NCBI RefSeq assembly: GCF_002086275.1
Contig: NZ_MVHT01000017.1
Location: 1 to 64,000 of the forward strand
Direction of reading: 5' to 3'
From: Mycobacterium intermedium
Lineage (GTDB): Bacteria > Actinomycetota > Actinomycetes > Mycobacteriales > Mycobacteriaceae
DNA length: 64,000 nt
Under the pieces are notes generated by a model. That model saw only the letters and a list, made by a program, of their open reading frames with translations, did no database searches and was not told the origin of the DNA. Shown piece by piece: positions 51,173-63,118 of the stretch (the stretch's first letter is position 1; every line of letters starts with the position of its first letter). The position numbers and the translations under genes were made by a program.

Positions 51173-52215
51173 ATCCCTGCGGCGTCGGCGATTTCGATGC
51201 CCTTGTGCACCAGGGCATCGATCCGCTCGGCAGTGGGCGTCCCGGACGCCGCCTTGTTGAGCGGCTCGTCCATCGCGCGGCGCATGACGCCCTCGGCGAT
51301 GATCGCCAGCCGCCACAGCCCGAGCACGTGGTAGTACTGCAGGGCGGCCGCATCTCGGCCGGTCTCCTCCAGATAGAGCCGCGCCATCTCGGCGCGATTC
51401 GGAAAGCCCTCCAACGTCGACGGCGCAAAGTCACCGCCGGTCGTCTCGCCCGGTTCCACCCAGAAGGTGAGCAGGGTGCCCATGTCCGCCAGTGGATCGC
51501 CAAGGGTGGACAACTCCCAGTCCAAGGTCGCGACGATTTCACCGTTCTCCCGTGAGGTGATCAGGTTGCGGAGATGAAAATCCCCATGCACCAAGGCGAG
51601 TTCGCGTTGCTCGGGAGCGGCGGCGACGAGCCGACGCGTCAGGGCGTCAAGTTCCGGCAGCTCGCGGGTCTTGGACAGCTCCCACTGGCCCGCCCACCGT
51701 TTGAGTTGGCGTTGCACATAGGGCTTGTGACTGGACAGGTCTTCGAGACCCACCTCCGCGAGGTCGACGGCGTGAATCTTGGCCAGGGTGTGCGGCATTG
51801 ACAAGGCGGTCTGCCGACGCCGTTGCGGGGTCAACGATTCGGCGATCTCCATGGTGTCGATCACCAGACCATCGACGAACTCCATCAGCACCAGCGGCAC
51901 GTCGGAGAACTCCGGATCCGTTGTGACACCGAGGATTTGCGGGACCGGTACGTCGGTGTCGGCCAAGGCGGCAATGATCCTGGCCTCACGGACCACGTCA
52001 TGTGCCGATGCCAGCAGGTGGCCCAAGGGTGGTCGCCGCAGCACCCAAGCGCGCCCGTCCGCGTCCGTCACGCGATAGGTCAGGTTGGATTGGCCGAGCC
52101 CCACCCGCAGGAACTGCAGCGGTGGCTTGACGTCGATTTCCAGCGCGGCCAGCCAGCGCGACACCGCCTCGACGTCGACGCCCGGGATGTGCTTCGCGTC
52201 AGGCATGGGAGCCAT
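51169..52215 (-). CDS. APH-family phosphotransferase (LvaA/ACAD10-11 kinase-like)
   Basis: A 348-residue aminoglycoside-phosphotransferase-fold kinase. The catalytic loop is [12 protein letters not shown], the metal-binding aspartate is in [19 protein letters not shown], and the N-terminal lobe carries [12 protein letters not shown] and WVLRRPPLG. Enzymes of this kind linked to an acyl-CoA dehydrogenase phosphorylate 4-hydroxyacyl-CoA. The start may be 52215 or 52206, overlapping the dehydrogenase 3' end by 17 or 8 bases. Confidence 0.88.
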   Translation of the reverse strand: MAPMPDAKHIPGVDVEAVSRWLAALEIDVKPPLQFLRVGLGQSNLTYRVTDADGRAWVLRRPPLGHLLASAHDVVREARIIAALADTDVPVPQILGVTTDPEFSDVPLVLMEFVDGLVIDTMEIAESLTPQRRRQTALSMPHTLAKIHAVDLAEVGLEDLSSHKPYVQRQLKRWAGQWELSKTRELPELDALTRRLVAAAPEQRELALVHGDFHLRNLITSRENGEIVATLDWELSTLGDPLADMGTLLTFWVEPGETTGGDFAPSTLEGFPNRAEMARLYLEETGRDAAALQYYHVLGLWRLAIIAEGVMRRAMDEPLNKAASGTPTAERIDALVHKGIEIADAAGI

Positions 52216-53431
52216 GGGCCGCGCCGTCCCGGTACTTGCGTAGCTCCTGGCTGGCGATGGTGCGTTTGTGCACCTCGTCGGGCCCGTCGGCCAGTCGCAA
52301 GGTGCGCAGGTGGGCCCACGCCATCGCCAGGGGGAAGTCGTCGGTCACCCCGCCGCCGCCGTGGACCTGGATGGCGCGGTCGACGATTTTGAGCGCGATG
52401 TTGGGCGCGGCCACTTTGATCGCCGCGATCTCCGTCCGCGCTTCCTTGTTGCCGACCGTGTCCATCAGATAGGCGGCCTTGAGGGTCAGCAGCCGGATCA
52501 TCTCGATTTCGATGCGGGCTTCGGCGATCCAGTCCCGGATGTTGGCGTTTTCGCTGATCGGCTTGCCGAAGGTGACCCGCGCTTGCGCTCGCTTACACAT
52601 GAGTTCCAGGGCCCGTTCGGCCATGCCGATGGCGCGCATGCAGTGATGGATGCGACCGGGTCCCAGTCGGGCCTGGCTGATCGCGAAGCCCTCACCCTCG
52701 CCCTTCAGCACATCCTTGGCCGGCACCCGCACATCGTGGAAGTCGATTTCGGCATGGCCTTCGCGGTCCTGATAGCCAAAGACCGACAAATTGCGCATGA
52801 CGGTGACGCCGGGTGCGTCGATCGGCACCACCATCATCGATTGCTGGCGATGCGGGGCAGCCGTCGGATCCGTCTTGCCCATCACGATCAACACTTTGCA
52901 GTTGCGGTGCATCGCGTTGGAGGCGAACCACTTCCGCCCATTGAGGATGTAGTCGTCACCGTCCCGGACCATCGACATCTCGACATTGGTTGCGTCGGAA
53001 CTGGCCACTCGGGGTTCGGTCATCGCGAAGGCCGACCTGATCTCGCCGTTGAGCAATGGCTTGAGGTATTTCTCTTTGTGCTCGTCGGTGCCGAACAGGG
53101 TGAGCACCTCCATGTTCCCGGTATCCGGGGCGCTGCAATTGCACGCTTCAGACGCCAGATGGCTGCGGCCCATGATCTCGGCCAATGGCGCGTATTCGAG
53201 GTTCGTCAGTCCCGGACCCCATTCGGGATGCGGGTGAAAGAGGTTCCACAGCCCCCGCTTTCGCGCTTCGGTCTTGAGCTCCTCCAAGATCGGCGGATGG
53301 AAGTGCGGGTCACCGGCCTCCCGCATCTGCTCGTCGTAGACGGGTTCGGCCGGGTAGACATGCGAATCCATGAACGCCAGGAGATCTGACCGGTATTGTG
53401 CAGCGCGCTCGGACACATCGAACAAGGACAT
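52199..53431 (-). CDS. Acyl-CoA dehydrogenase (LvaC/ACAD10-11-like)
   Basis: A 410-residue acyl-CoA dehydrogenase. [64 protein letters not shown] and [38 protein letters not shown] are diagnostic for the ACAD10/11 branch, which lacks the usual catalytic glutamate arrangement. The ATG at 53431 opens [14 protein letters not shown]. It is upstream of, and overlaps, the kinase gene; the pair corresponds to the two parts of the fused eukaryotic ACAD10/11. Confidence 0.9.
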   Translation of the reverse strand: MSLFDVSERAAQYRSDLLAFMDSHVYPAEPVYDEQMREAGDPHFHPPILEELKTEARKRGLWNLFHPHPEWGPGLTNLEYAPLAEIMGRSHLASEACNCSAPDTGNMEVLTLFGTDEHKEKYLKPLLNGEIRSAFAMTEPRVASSDATNVEMSMVRDGDDYILNGRKWFASNAMHRNCKVLIVMGKTDPTAAPHRQQSMMVVPIDAPGVTVMRNLSVFGYQDREGHAEIDFHDVRVPAKDVLKGEGEGFAISQARLGPGRIHHCMRAIGMAERALELMCKRAQARVTFGKPISENANIRDWIAEARIEIEMIRLLTLKAAYLMDTVGNKEARTEIAAIKVAAPNIALKIVDRAIQVHGGGGVTDDFPLAMAWAHLRTLRLADGPDEVHKRTIASQELRKYRDGAAHGSHA

Positions 53432-53546
53432 CGGAACCTCTGAATCTCGTGAGGGCGGCCGACGACGTTGAGACGGCCTAGCTCCTTTCCTACACCGACC
53501 CATTTGCGGCTTCCGAAGCACATCCTGTCGGCGTATGAAAAGAAGC

Positions 53547-54653
53547 ATGAAGACGACAGCCGCGGTCCTGTTCGAGGTCGGCAAACCATTCGAGATCATG
53601 GAACTCGACCTCGATGGTCCCGGCCCGGGGGAAGTCCTGATCAACTACACCGCGGCTGGACTGTGCCACTCGGACCTGCATCTCACCGACGGCGACCTGC
53701 CCTGTCGATTTCCGATCGTCGGCGGCCACGAGGGCGCCGGCGTCATCGAGGACGTGGGTCCCGGGGTGACGAAGGTGAAGCCGGGAGACCACGTCGTGTG
53801 CGCCTTCATTCCCAGCTGCGGCCACTGTCGCTACTGCTCGACCGGCAGGCAGAGCCTTTGCGACATGGGCGCGACCATCCTGGAGGGCTGCATGCCGGAC
53901 GGCTCCTACAAGTTCCACCGCGACGGAACGGATTACGGCGCCATGTGCATGCTCGGCACGTTCGCCCAGAAGGCCACCATCTCTCAGCACTCGGTAGTCA
54001 AAGTCGACGAGTGGCTGCCGTTGGAAAGCGCGGTCCTGGTCGGTTGCGGAGTGCCGACCGGGTGGGGCAGCGCCATCTATGCCGGGAACGTCCGCGCCGG
54101 GGACATCACCGTCATCTATGGCATCGGAGGCGTCGGGATCAATGCCGTCCAAGGCGCGTTGCACGCGGGCGCCAAGTACGTCATCGTCGTAGACCCCGTC
54201 GCATTCAAGCGCGACGCCGCGCTCAAATTCGGTGCGACACATGCCTTTGCGGACGCCGCCGCAGCTGCCGAGAAGGTTGTCGAGCTGTCCTGGGGTCAAA
54301 TGGCGGATCAGGCCATCGTCACCGTCGGCACCGTCACGGAAGAAGTGATCTCGGCGGCGTTCGACATCGTCGGAAAGGGCGGCTCGGTTGTGGTCGTCGG
54401 TCTCGCCAACCCGGAGAAGGCGACCGTGCACATTTCCGGTGCCATGCTGACCCTCACCGAAAAGACAATTCGGGGTTCGCTATTCGGCTCCGCCAACCCG
54501 CAATACGACATCGTGCGGCTGTTGCGGCTCTACGACTCGGGACAGTTGAAGCTCGACGAACTCGTCACCACGAGGTACCGCCTCGAAGACATCAACCGGG
54601 GCTACCAAGACCTGCGGGACGGCAAGACCATTCGCGGCGTCATCATTCATTGA
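53547..54653 (+). CDS. Zinc-dependent alcohol dehydrogenase (NDMA-type/AdhD-like)
   Basis: A 368-residue MDR-family dehydrogenase. The catalytic zinc ligands are in GLCHSDLHL and GGHEGAGVI; the structural zinc cysteines are in [15 protein letters not shown]; the NAD site is [15 protein letters not shown]. It resembles mycobacterial AdhD/NDMA-dependent enzymes with tightly bound NAD. The ATG at 53547 ([14 protein letters not shown]) is the family start; 53535 adds four residues. It is divergent from the acyl-CoA dehydrogenase and may oxidise an alcohol in the same pathway (inference). Confidence 0.93.
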   Translation: MKTTAAVLFEVGKPFEIMELDLDGPGPGEVLINYTAAGLCHSDLHLTDGDLPCRFPIVGGHEGAGVIEDVGPGVTKVKPGDHVVCAFIPSCGHCRYCSTGRQSLCDMGATILEGCMPDGSYKFHRDGTDYGAMCMLGTFAQKATISQHSVVKVDEWLPLESAVLVGCGVPTGWGSAIYAGNVRAGDITVIYGIGGVGINAVQGALHAGAKYVIVVDPVAFKRDAALKFGATHAFADAAAAAEKVVELSWGQMADQAIVTVGTVTEEVISAAFDIVGKGGSVVVVGLANPEKATVHISGAMLTLTEKTIRGSLFGSANPQYDIVRLLRLYDSGQLKLDELVTTRYRLEDINRGYQDLRDGKTIRGVIIH

Positions 54654-54664
54654 TGTTGGCTCGG

Positions 54665-55795
54665 CTATCCTTCCGAGTCGCTATCTATCCGCGTCGCCCG
54701 CTCGACCCGATAGAGTTTGACCTCGGCGCTCATACCTTTGAGCCGTCGTGCTCCCATGGGGAACCATTCGAAGTCCCCGGCGCTGCCTATTTCGTCGCGC
54801 GTGGTCGCGGTGAGCAGCACCGTGCCCGGGCGTGCGCTCGCGGTGACCCGACTGGCCAAGTTGACCGCGCTGCCGTACCAGTCACCCGCCCGCGTCACGG
54901 CTAGACCAGAAGCAACGCCAATCCGCAAGGGCGGCAGGTCGTTTGCCGCTGCATCCGCCAACTCCAGGACGGTCTGCACCAGCAGCGCAGCGTCCGAAGA
55001 CACAAACATCACCGCGTCGCCAATCGACTTCACGAACTTCACCGGTGGGGCCGCCGCGTCGTGGGCCAACTCGGCGAACCGACTGGCCACACGTTCGAGG
55101 TCTTCCGCCGGCAGCGCCTCGCCCAGTCCGGTGAATCCGGCCATGTCGGCGAACGCCACGCTGACTGGCCGCGCCCCCGGCAAGGTTCCGGCCGCGCGTT
55201 CGGCCGCGTTGACGGCCTCCATCTCGACCGTGTGCCGCAGCTCCATTCGCACCAGGTCGTCCATCATCGGTGCCAACAACGGCGCCGCCACTTCCGAGAG
55301 TTGCTCGGAGGCCCGGGCCAGGTCGATCTCCGAATATCCCGGCCGCAGCAGGTTTTTGAGCGCCGCCTCGCGCATCATCGCCGCGGCCTGACCCAGGCTC
55401 AGGACCAGCACCCGCATGACGGCCACCGTTTCTTCGGGGTCGTAGCCGAGGTCGAGTATGGCTTTCGCGTGCTTGACCGCCTCGGCGTCGGCGCGCGGCA
55501 ACACGGCCGCGTCCGGATCGTCGATCCTGGGCAGGCCGATCGCACGATGCATGCGCTGCAACAAAGTCAGGTCGATCCCGGTGGACTCGCAGATCTCACG
55601 CGCCGAGACGAGGGTCCCGTCGTCACCAAGAACCCGGTAGGCGGGCAGCATCACGGGTGCGGTCGACGAGCGAATGTGCTCGAGGCTGAATCCCCGGTCC
55701 AGCAACCAGGCGATCAGTTCGGCCCGGTCGCGGCGTGCGTCGCCCTCAAGGCCGTCAAGCAGGCCCGACGCCTCGATGTCGACGTCAGCCGCCAT
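54665..55795 (-). CDS. Class III adenylyl cyclase, Rv1264-like
   Basis: A 376-residue cyclase with an N-terminal regulatory domain (about 1-200) and a C-terminal catalytic domain. The metal aspartates are D217 (VAFADMAGFT) and D260 (KSIGDAVMF). K256 and D305 should specify adenine, and N312 and R316 stabilise the transition state, so it should be active. The whole protein follows Rv1264, whose N-terminal domain makes it pH-sensitive. The 3' end is 11 bases from the convergent alcohol dehydrogenase. Confidence 0.9.
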   Translation of the reverse strand: MAADVDIEASGLLDGLEGDARRDRAELIAWLLDRGFSLEHIRSSTAPVMLPAYRVLGDDGTLVSAREICESTGIDLTLLQRMHRAIGLPRIDDPDAAVLPRADAEAVKHAKAILDLGYDPEETVAVMRVLVLSLGQAAAMMREAALKNLLRPGYSEIDLARASEQLSEVAAPLLAPMMDDLVRMELRHTVEMEAVNAAERAAGTLPGARPVSVAFADMAGFTGLGEALPAEDLERVASRFAELAHDAAAPPVKFVKSIGDAVMFVSSDAALLVQTVLELADAAANDLPPLRIGVASGLAVTRAGDWYGSAVNLASRVTASARPGTVLLTATTRDEIGSAGDFEWFPMGARRLKGMSAEVKLYRVERATRIDSDSEG

Positions 55796-55827
55796 GTCAC
55801 CCCATCAACCCTGCCGCCGACCCGGGT

Positions 55828-58065
<2,238 letters not shown>

Positions 58066-58178
58066 GTGGTTTTCTCCCGGCGGCATTGTCGGTCAGATTT
58101 CTTGAAGGGCCCTGCGTGGTAACCGCGGCTACCAGTATCGCGGCTGGACGACCGCAGGTGATGGTCGGGGTGCGGTGT

Positions 58179-58736
58179 TCATCGGGTTCGTAACCCGTCG
58201 AGTGCCACCTCGGTGACGCGCTCGGCCAACTCGGCGTTGTAACCCTGCATGGCCTGGCAACCGACCAACAGGGTCTTGACCTCGGGCACGGTGATGTCCT
58301 GGCGCGCGGTGCCGCTCCGCTGAGCCGCCGTCAACAGGTCTCCGAGCAAACCCAGGAACTCCTCCTCGGCCTCGGGAACGGCGCTGTTGACGTCGATCCC
58401 GACGCCGGCCAGCGCCTCCACCAAGCCACGGTCGGCGGCGCCCCACTGCAACACCATCGACCGGATGAACGCGAAAAGCGCCTCACCGGGCTGCTCGGCC
58501 TGCGCCAGGGCGTACCCGTCAGCGATGATGTGCCGCATCCGGTCCGCGATCACCGCCTGGAACAGGGCCTCTTTGGTCGGGAAGTGCCGGTACACCGTGC
58601 CCGCGCCGACGCCGGCCCGCTTGGCGATCTCATCGATCGGCACCGACAACCCGTCAGACGCGAAGGTCTCGTAGGCGACCTCCAGGACGCGGGCGCGGTT
58701 ACGAGCCGCGTCAGCACGCACTGGCCGTTGAGCCAA
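58179..58736 (-). CDS. TetR-family transcriptional regulator
   Basis: A 185-residue TetR. The helix-turn-helix is ETFASDGLSVPIDEIAKRAGVGAGTVYRHFPTKEALFQAVI. It uses a TTG start at 58736 with a strong GGAGGTG six bases upstream. It corresponds in position to M. tuberculosis Rv0067c. The divergent SDR gene starts 110 bases away, and an inverted pair of AAACGGGGCG half-sites lies in between, so it likely regulates that SDR. Confidence 0.93.
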   Translation of the reverse strand: MAQRPVRADAARNRARVLEVAYETFASDGLSVPIDEIAKRAGVGAGTVYRHFPTKEALFQAVIADRMRHIIADGYALAQAEQPGEALFAFIRSMVLQWGAADRGLVEALAGVGIDVNSAVPEAEEEFLGLLGDLLTAAQRSGTARQDITVPEVKTLLVGCQAMQGYNAELAERVTEVALDGLRTR

Positions 58737-58767
58737 GCCACACCTCCTCGCGAATCGACCATTGACA

Positions 58768-58821
58768 AAACGGGGCGCTCGTTCCGTATAGTTCTAGCCA
58801 AGCGGAGCGGTCGCCCCGTTT
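58768..58821. promoter_or_regulatory. Inverted repeat pair in the TetR-SDR divergent region
   Basis: AAACGGGGCG at 58768-58777 and CGCCCCGTTT at 58812-58821 are perfect inverted copies 34 bases apart. The arrangement suits a TetR-type regulator controlling both divergent genes, perhaps as two half-sites on opposite promoters. Confidence 0.5.
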
Positions 58822-58846
58822 AGGAGATCATAGCGAGGAAATTCCC

Positions 58847-59767
58847 ATGACGACATGGACCACCACCGACATTCCCGACCAGACCGGGCGCACCGCCATC
58901 ATCACCGGCGCGAACACCGGCCTGGGCTTTGAGACCGCCGCCGCGCTGGCCGCTTACGGCGCGCGAGTCGTGCTGGCCGTGCGCAATCTCGAGAAAGGCA
59001 AGGAAGCGCGGGCCCGCATCACCGCGGCCACCCCGGGCGCCGACGTGGAACTGCAGCAACTCGACCTGACGTCGTTGGCGTCCGTGCGTGAGGCCGCCGA
59101 ACAGCTGCGTTCCGACTACTCCAGCATCGACCTGCTGATCAACAACGCCGGCGTGATGTACACGCCGAAGTCGACCACCGCGGACGGCTTCGAACTGCAA
59201 CTCGGCACCAATCACCTGGGCCACTTCGCCCTGACCGGCCTGTTGTTGGATCGCCTGCTGCCGGTGCCCGGTTCGCGGGTGGTGACGGTCAGCAGCGTCG
59301 GCCACCGCATCCGCGCCGCAATACATTTCGACGACCTGCAGTTGGAACGCGGCTACAACAGGGTCGCCGCCTACGGGCAATCCAAGCTGGCCAATCTCCT
59401 GTTCACCTACGAACTGCAGCGTCGGTTGGCGCCCAGCGGCAGGACAGTGGCGGTGGCGGCCCACCCGGGCGTCTCCAACACTGAATTGGCGCGGAACATG
59501 TCGCGACCTATGGTCGCGGCCACCGCACTCTTCGCGCCGTTGTTCCAAGATGCCGACATGGGCGCGCTGCCCGTGTTGCGCGCCGCGACCGACCCGGGCG
59601 TCCTCGGCGGGCAGTACTACGGCCCGGACGGGTTCGCCCAGATGCGCGGCTACCCGAAACTCGTGGCATCGAGTGCCCAATCGCACGACGTCGCTCTTCA
59701 GCGGCGACTGTGGGCAGTGTCCGAAGAGCTGACCGGGGTGATGTATCCGCAGCTGACACCGGCATAA
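58847..59767 (+). CDS. Short-chain dehydrogenase, retinol-dehydrogenase-like
   Basis: A 306-residue SDR of the extended-classical type. The cofactor motif is TGANTGLGFETA, the NNAG motif is INNAGVMYTP, and the active-site YGQSK holds the tyrosine and lysine. The basic residues after strand 2 (AVRNLEKGK) suggest NADP. It corresponds in position to M. tuberculosis Rv0068. TetR control from the divergent gene is likely. Confidence 0.93.
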   Translation: MTTWTTTDIPDQTGRTAIITGANTGLGFETAAALAAYGARVVLAVRNLEKGKEARARITAATPGADVELQQLDLTSLASVREAAEQLRSDYSSIDLLINNAGVMYTPKSTTADGFELQLGTNHLGHFALTGLLLDRLLPVPGSRVVTVSSVGHRIRAAIHFDDLQLERGYNRVAAYGQSKLANLLFTYELQRRLAPSGRTVAVAAHPGVSNTELARNMSRPMVAATALFAPLFQDADMGALPVLRAATDPGVLGGQYYGPDGFAQMRGYPKLVASSAQSHDVALQRRLWAVSEELTGVMYPQLTPA

Positions 59768-59780
59768 ACGGCGAGGACGA

Positions 59781-60180
59781 ATGGTTTCACCCACCATGAC
59801 GCAGGCCCGCGAAGCCAAGGAGTGGATAGCGCAATGCGAGACCCTGACCAGTCGTCGGGGTCATCGCATCGCCTATCGTCGCCGTGGGCTCGGGCCCACG
59901 GTGCTGATGCTGCACGGATTCCCCACGTGGTCATACGATTACGCGCAGGTCGCCGACGACCTCGCGGCCGACCACGATGTGATCACCCTGGAACTGGACC
60001 GGTCCGCTGCGGCTGGTGTGGGGACTTGACGATCCGGTGTCGGGGCGCCACGTCCTGCAGGAGGCGGTCACCCTGCTACCGCGGGCCGAAGTCACCGAAC
60101 TGCCTGGCGTGGGACACTTTCCCCCGTCGGAGGCCCCGGGTGCCGTGGCGGCCGCCGTGCGGGGACGGGCGCTGGCATAG
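59781..60180 (+). pseudogene. Remnant of an epoxide-hydrolase-like alpha/beta hydrolase
   Basis: The 5' part encodes the start of an alpha/beta hydrolase up to VLMLHGFPTWSYDYAQVADDLAADHDVITLEL. From about 59992 a different frame gives NWTGPLRLVWGLDDPVSG and PGVGHFPPSEAP up to TAG at 60178-60180, the usual C-terminus with the catalytic aspartate and histidine region. The middle, including the nucleophile elbow and lid (roughly 450 bases in a complete gene), is missing. It is a deletion-plus-frameshift pseudogene. Confidence 0.85.
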
Positions 60181-60212
60181 GCACATCGTGGCGGCCCCTT
60201 GAGGGCTCGCGG

Positions 60213-61595
60213 TCAACACTCGACGATGTTGACCGCCACGTTGATCGCCAGCCCGCCGGCGGACGTCTCTTTGTACTTGGTATGCATGTCCGCGCCGGTA
60301 GCGCGCATCGTGTCGATGACCTCGTCGAGGGTCACGCGATGAAATCCGTCGCCGCGCAGCGCTATTCGCGCGGCGTTGATGGCCTTTCCGGCCGAGATCG
60401 CGTTGCGCTCGATGCAGGGTATCTGCACCAGGCCGGCGATCGGGTCGCAGGTTAGCCCCAGGCTGTGTTCCATAGCGATCTCGGCGGCGTTCTCCACCTG
60501 CCGGGGCGTACCGCCGAGGATCTCCGCCAACCCGGCAGCGGCCATGGCCGCCGCAGAACCAACCTCCCCTTGGCAGCCCACCTCGGCTCCCGAAATCGAG
60601 GCCCTCTCTTTGAAAAGGGATCCGATGGCCCCGGCGGTGAGCAGGAACCGCACCGCCACGTCGTCGGGGTCGGTGGTCCCGGCGGGTGTGTAGTGTGTCG
60701 CGTAATGCAACACTGCCGGAATGATTCCGGCGGCACCGTTGGTCGGAGCCGTGACGATGCGCCCGCCCGAAGCGTTCTCCTCGTTGACCGCCAGCGCCAC
60801 CAAATTGACCCAGTCGAGGGCGAATTCAGCGCTGCGATCGGGATCTTCGGCGCTCAGGCGCTCATACCACGTCTTGGCGCGACGGCGGACCTGCAAGCTG
60901 CCCGGCAGCAGACCGTCACGCGAGATGCTTTGGCGTTCACACTCGACCATGACGTCGCGCAGATGCAGGAGGTTGCGTCGGACATCTTCCTCGGCGCGGC
61001 AGCAGGTTTCATTGCGCAGCGCGACCGCGCTGATCGACAGGTCGAGCTGGTCGCAGATGTCGAGCAATTCCTTGCCGGACGAATAGGGAGACGCAAAGGG
61101 TGACGACTCGTCATCGCTGTATTCGGCCTCGCCGGTGACGATGAAGCCGCCTCCGACCGAGTAGTACGTCTCGGTGTGCAGGATGCGGCCGCGAGAATCA
61201 CTGGCGGTAAACGCCATACCGTTGGGGTGGGCGGGTAGCACCACGTCGGGATGGAGACAGATATCCTGCTCGGTCAAGCGGATCGGCACGACGCCGTAAA
61301 TCCATGTGGTGCCGGTAGCGGCGATCTCGGCGAGTCGGCGCTCCTTCACCTCGGTCGTAATCGTCTCCGGTCGAAAGCCTTCCAAGCCCAACAGGATGGC
61401 CGGCATGGTGCCGTGGCCCGCGCCGGTGGCCGCCAGGGATCCGAACAGGTCCACCCGCAACGTGGTGACGGAATGCACTTGCCCAAGGTTGCGCAGGGTG
61501 GTGACGAACTCGTTCGCTGCGCGCATCGGACCGACCGTATGGGAACTGGACGGCCCGATGCCGACGGTGAATAGATCGAAAACGCTGATGGTCAC
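60213..61595 (-). CDS. sdaA: L-serine ammonia-lyase (iron-sulfur type)
   Basis: A 460-residue single-chain L-serine dehydratase (Rv0069c-like, 461 residues). It deaminates serine to pyruvate using a [4Fe-4S] cluster; conserved cysteines appear in [21 protein letters not shown] and IPCIERNA. The N-terminal domain opens [26 protein letters not shown], with the SSSHT phosphate-like loop. The GTG start at 61595 follows 13 bases after the gcvT stop, so the two genes share a transcript and, by inference, the glycine riboswitch. Confidence 0.95.
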   Translation of the reverse strand: MTISVFDLFTVGIGPSSSHTVGPMRAANEFVTTLRNLGQVHSVTTLRVDLFGSLAATGAGHGTMPAILLGLEGFRPETITTEVKERRLAEIAATGTTWIYGVVPIRLTEQDICLHPDVVLPAHPNGMAFTASDSRGRILHTETYYSVGGGFIVTGEAEYSDDESSPFASPYSSGKELLDICDQLDLSISAVALRNETCCRAEEDVRRNLLHLRDVMVECERQSISRDGLLPGSLQVRRRAKTWYERLSAEDPDRSAEFALDWVNLVALAVNEENASGGRIVTAPTNGAAGIIPAVLHYATHYTPAGTTDPDDVAVRFLLTAGAIGSLFKERASISGAEVGCQGEVGSAAAMAAAGLAEILGGTPRQVENAAEIAMEHSLGLTCDPIAGLVQIPCIERNAISAGKAINAARIALRGDGFHRVTLDEVIDTMRATGADMHTKYKETSAGGLAINVAVNIVEC

Positions 61596-61608
61596 GGCTG
61601 TCTCAAGA

Positions 61609-62736
61609 TCAGACCCGCGAGTAAAAGGGCGTCGGAACGACGCGGAAGGGTTCGTCGGAGCCCCGAATGTCCACGGAGACAACGGAGCCGAGTTCAACTG
61701 AGCCGGCGGCGACGTAACACATCGCGATTGGGTAGCCCAGAGTGGGTGACAATGCGCCGGAGGTGACAGTACCGATTCGGTGCGCACCGCCCATCGTGTA
61801 CACGGCGTATCCGGTCCGCGCGGCACGCTTGCCGATGCCCTGCAGCCCCACGAGATTCCGCAGCGGTCCCCATTTGGCATACTGTGCGAGCGCGTCGCGG
61901 CCCACGAAGTCCTTGTCGAGCCGCACGGTCCTGCCCAGCCCGGCGTCGTACGGGCTTGTCTCCAAAGACAACTCGTTACCGTAGAGCGGCATGCCCGCCT
62001 CCATTCGCAGCGTATCGCGGCAAGCCAGACCTGCCGGGACGACGCCGTGGGCCGCACCGGCGTCCAACAGCAGCCACCACAGGTCGATGGCGCGGTCGTT
62101 GGAAACGTACAGTTCGAAGCCGTCTTCACCGGTATATCCCGTGCGGGCCAACAAGATCGGCATAGTGCCGATGCGCAACTCCGTGGCCGCGTAGTACTTG
62201 AGCCCGGTCACCGTCCGCACGTGTGTCGGGTCGATGATCCTGCAGAGGACCCGCTCTGCGACGGGTCCCTGCAGGGCGATGAGCGCCATCTGGGCGGAGC
62301 GGTCGGTGACCGTGGCATTGAAGCCGGCGGCCCGCTGGGTGAGTGCGGCGTGAACAGCCGCCGTATTGGCCGCGTTGGCGACCACCAGGAAGCGGTGTTC
62401 GGCCAGTCGGTAGGCCACCAGGTCGTCCAGCACGCCGCCGTTCTCAGCACACAGCAACGAGTACTTGGCTTTACCTGTTTTGACGGCGCCGAACGAGCCG
62501 ACGAGGGCGTAGTCGAGTACCGCCGCCGCGTGGGGTCCGACGATCTCGATCTCGCCCATGTGGGACAGGTCGAACAATCCCGCGGCCGAGCGGACGGCGT
62601 GATACTCGGTGAGCTCGCTGCCGTAGCGAACCGGCATCTGCCAACCGGCGAAGTCAGTGAAACGGGCGCCGAGCGCGCGGTGCTCGTCGAGGAGAGGCGA
62701 ACATGCCGCCAAACATGGGCGCATCGTCACAGTCAT
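61609..62736 (-). CDS. gcvT: Aminomethyltransferase, glycine cleavage T-protein
   Basis: A 375-residue T-protein. It transfers the aminomethyl methylene to tetrahydrofolate in the glycine cleavage system. Family landmarks are [42 protein letters not shown] and [18 protein letters not shown]. The other gcv genes are not in the window, and it differs from the M. tuberculosis GcvT I recall, so it may be a second copy. The ATG at 62736 is the family start; the next ATG (M5) is also possible. It is preceded by a tandem glycine riboswitch. Confidence 0.93.
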   Translation of the reverse strand: MTVTMRPCLAACSPLLDEHRALGARFTDFAGWQMPVRYGSELTEYHAVRSAAGLFDLSHMGEIEIVGPHAAAVLDYALVGSFGAVKTGKAKYSLLCAENGGVLDDLVAYRLAEHRFLVVANAANTAAVHAALTQRAAGFNATVTDRSAQMALIALQGPVAERVLCRIIDPTHVRTVTGLKYYAATELRIGTMPILLARTGYTGEDGFELYVSNDRAIDLWWLLLDAGAAHGVVPAGLACRDTLRMEAGMPLYGNELSLETSPYDAGLGRTVRLDKDFVGRDALAQYAKWGPLRNLVGLQGIGKRAARTGYAVYTMGGAHRIGTVTSGALSPTLGYPIAMCYVAAGSVELGSVVSVDIRGSDEPFRVVPTPFYSRV

Positions 62737-62810
62737 CTCAGTGCCTTGTCTCTGGAAACGGTTGCGGTGGAATCGGTTTCGGCGGGCCCGGACTATCCGG
62801 GCTGGGTGCG

Positions 62811-63003
62811 CCCTCCCCGCTCTGTCCTGAAACCTGAGAGTCTGGGCCGCGCACCGGGCGCAGCCGTACACCTTCGGTAAGTCCGGGCAAAGCCGGCCTT
62901 GTCTCCAGAGTCGCCTCGGCGCTGCGGTACTTGGGCCTGAGAGATTCCCGGGGAGGATATTGCTCCTACGGCACCTCGACGTGGAGGTTCTCCCGCAGCG
63001 CGT
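62811..63003 (-). ncRNA. Tandem glycine riboswitch upstream of gcvT-sdaA
   Basis: On the minus strand two glycine aptamers follow one another. Aptamer I starts near 63000 (GCGGGAGAACC), contains CCGUAGGAGCAA and CUCUCAGG (plus 62936-62943) and ends with a G-A-C-rich segment. Aptamer II has a CUGGAGA start, CCGAAGG (about 62871-62877), the second CUCUCAGG (62833-62840) and GGACAGAG (about 62819-62826). These are the conserved core elements of the gcvT-type glycine riboswitch. The gcvT start is about 75 bases downstream, and sdaA is in the same operon. Confidence 0.85.
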
Positions 63004-63025
63004 CAATGACATTAGATTCACTTGT

Positions 63026-63036
63026 GTATCTGATAC
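63026..63036. promoter_or_regulatory. AT-rich promoter region and 11-bp palindrome before the riboswitch
   Basis: GTATC-T-GATAC is a perfect dyad in an AT-rich stretch (about 63005-63060), just 5' of the riboswitch on the minus strand. TAATGT near 63006-63012 (minus strand) could be a -10 box. It marks the probable promoter; whether a protein also binds is unknown. Confidence 0.4.
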
Positions 63037-63118
63037 GAATATAAGTCATACCTGGGCGCCATGTCACGGGTGCAGTCATGAGGCGCCCGTCACACCGGAA
63101 GGTCACGCCGCCGCGTGG

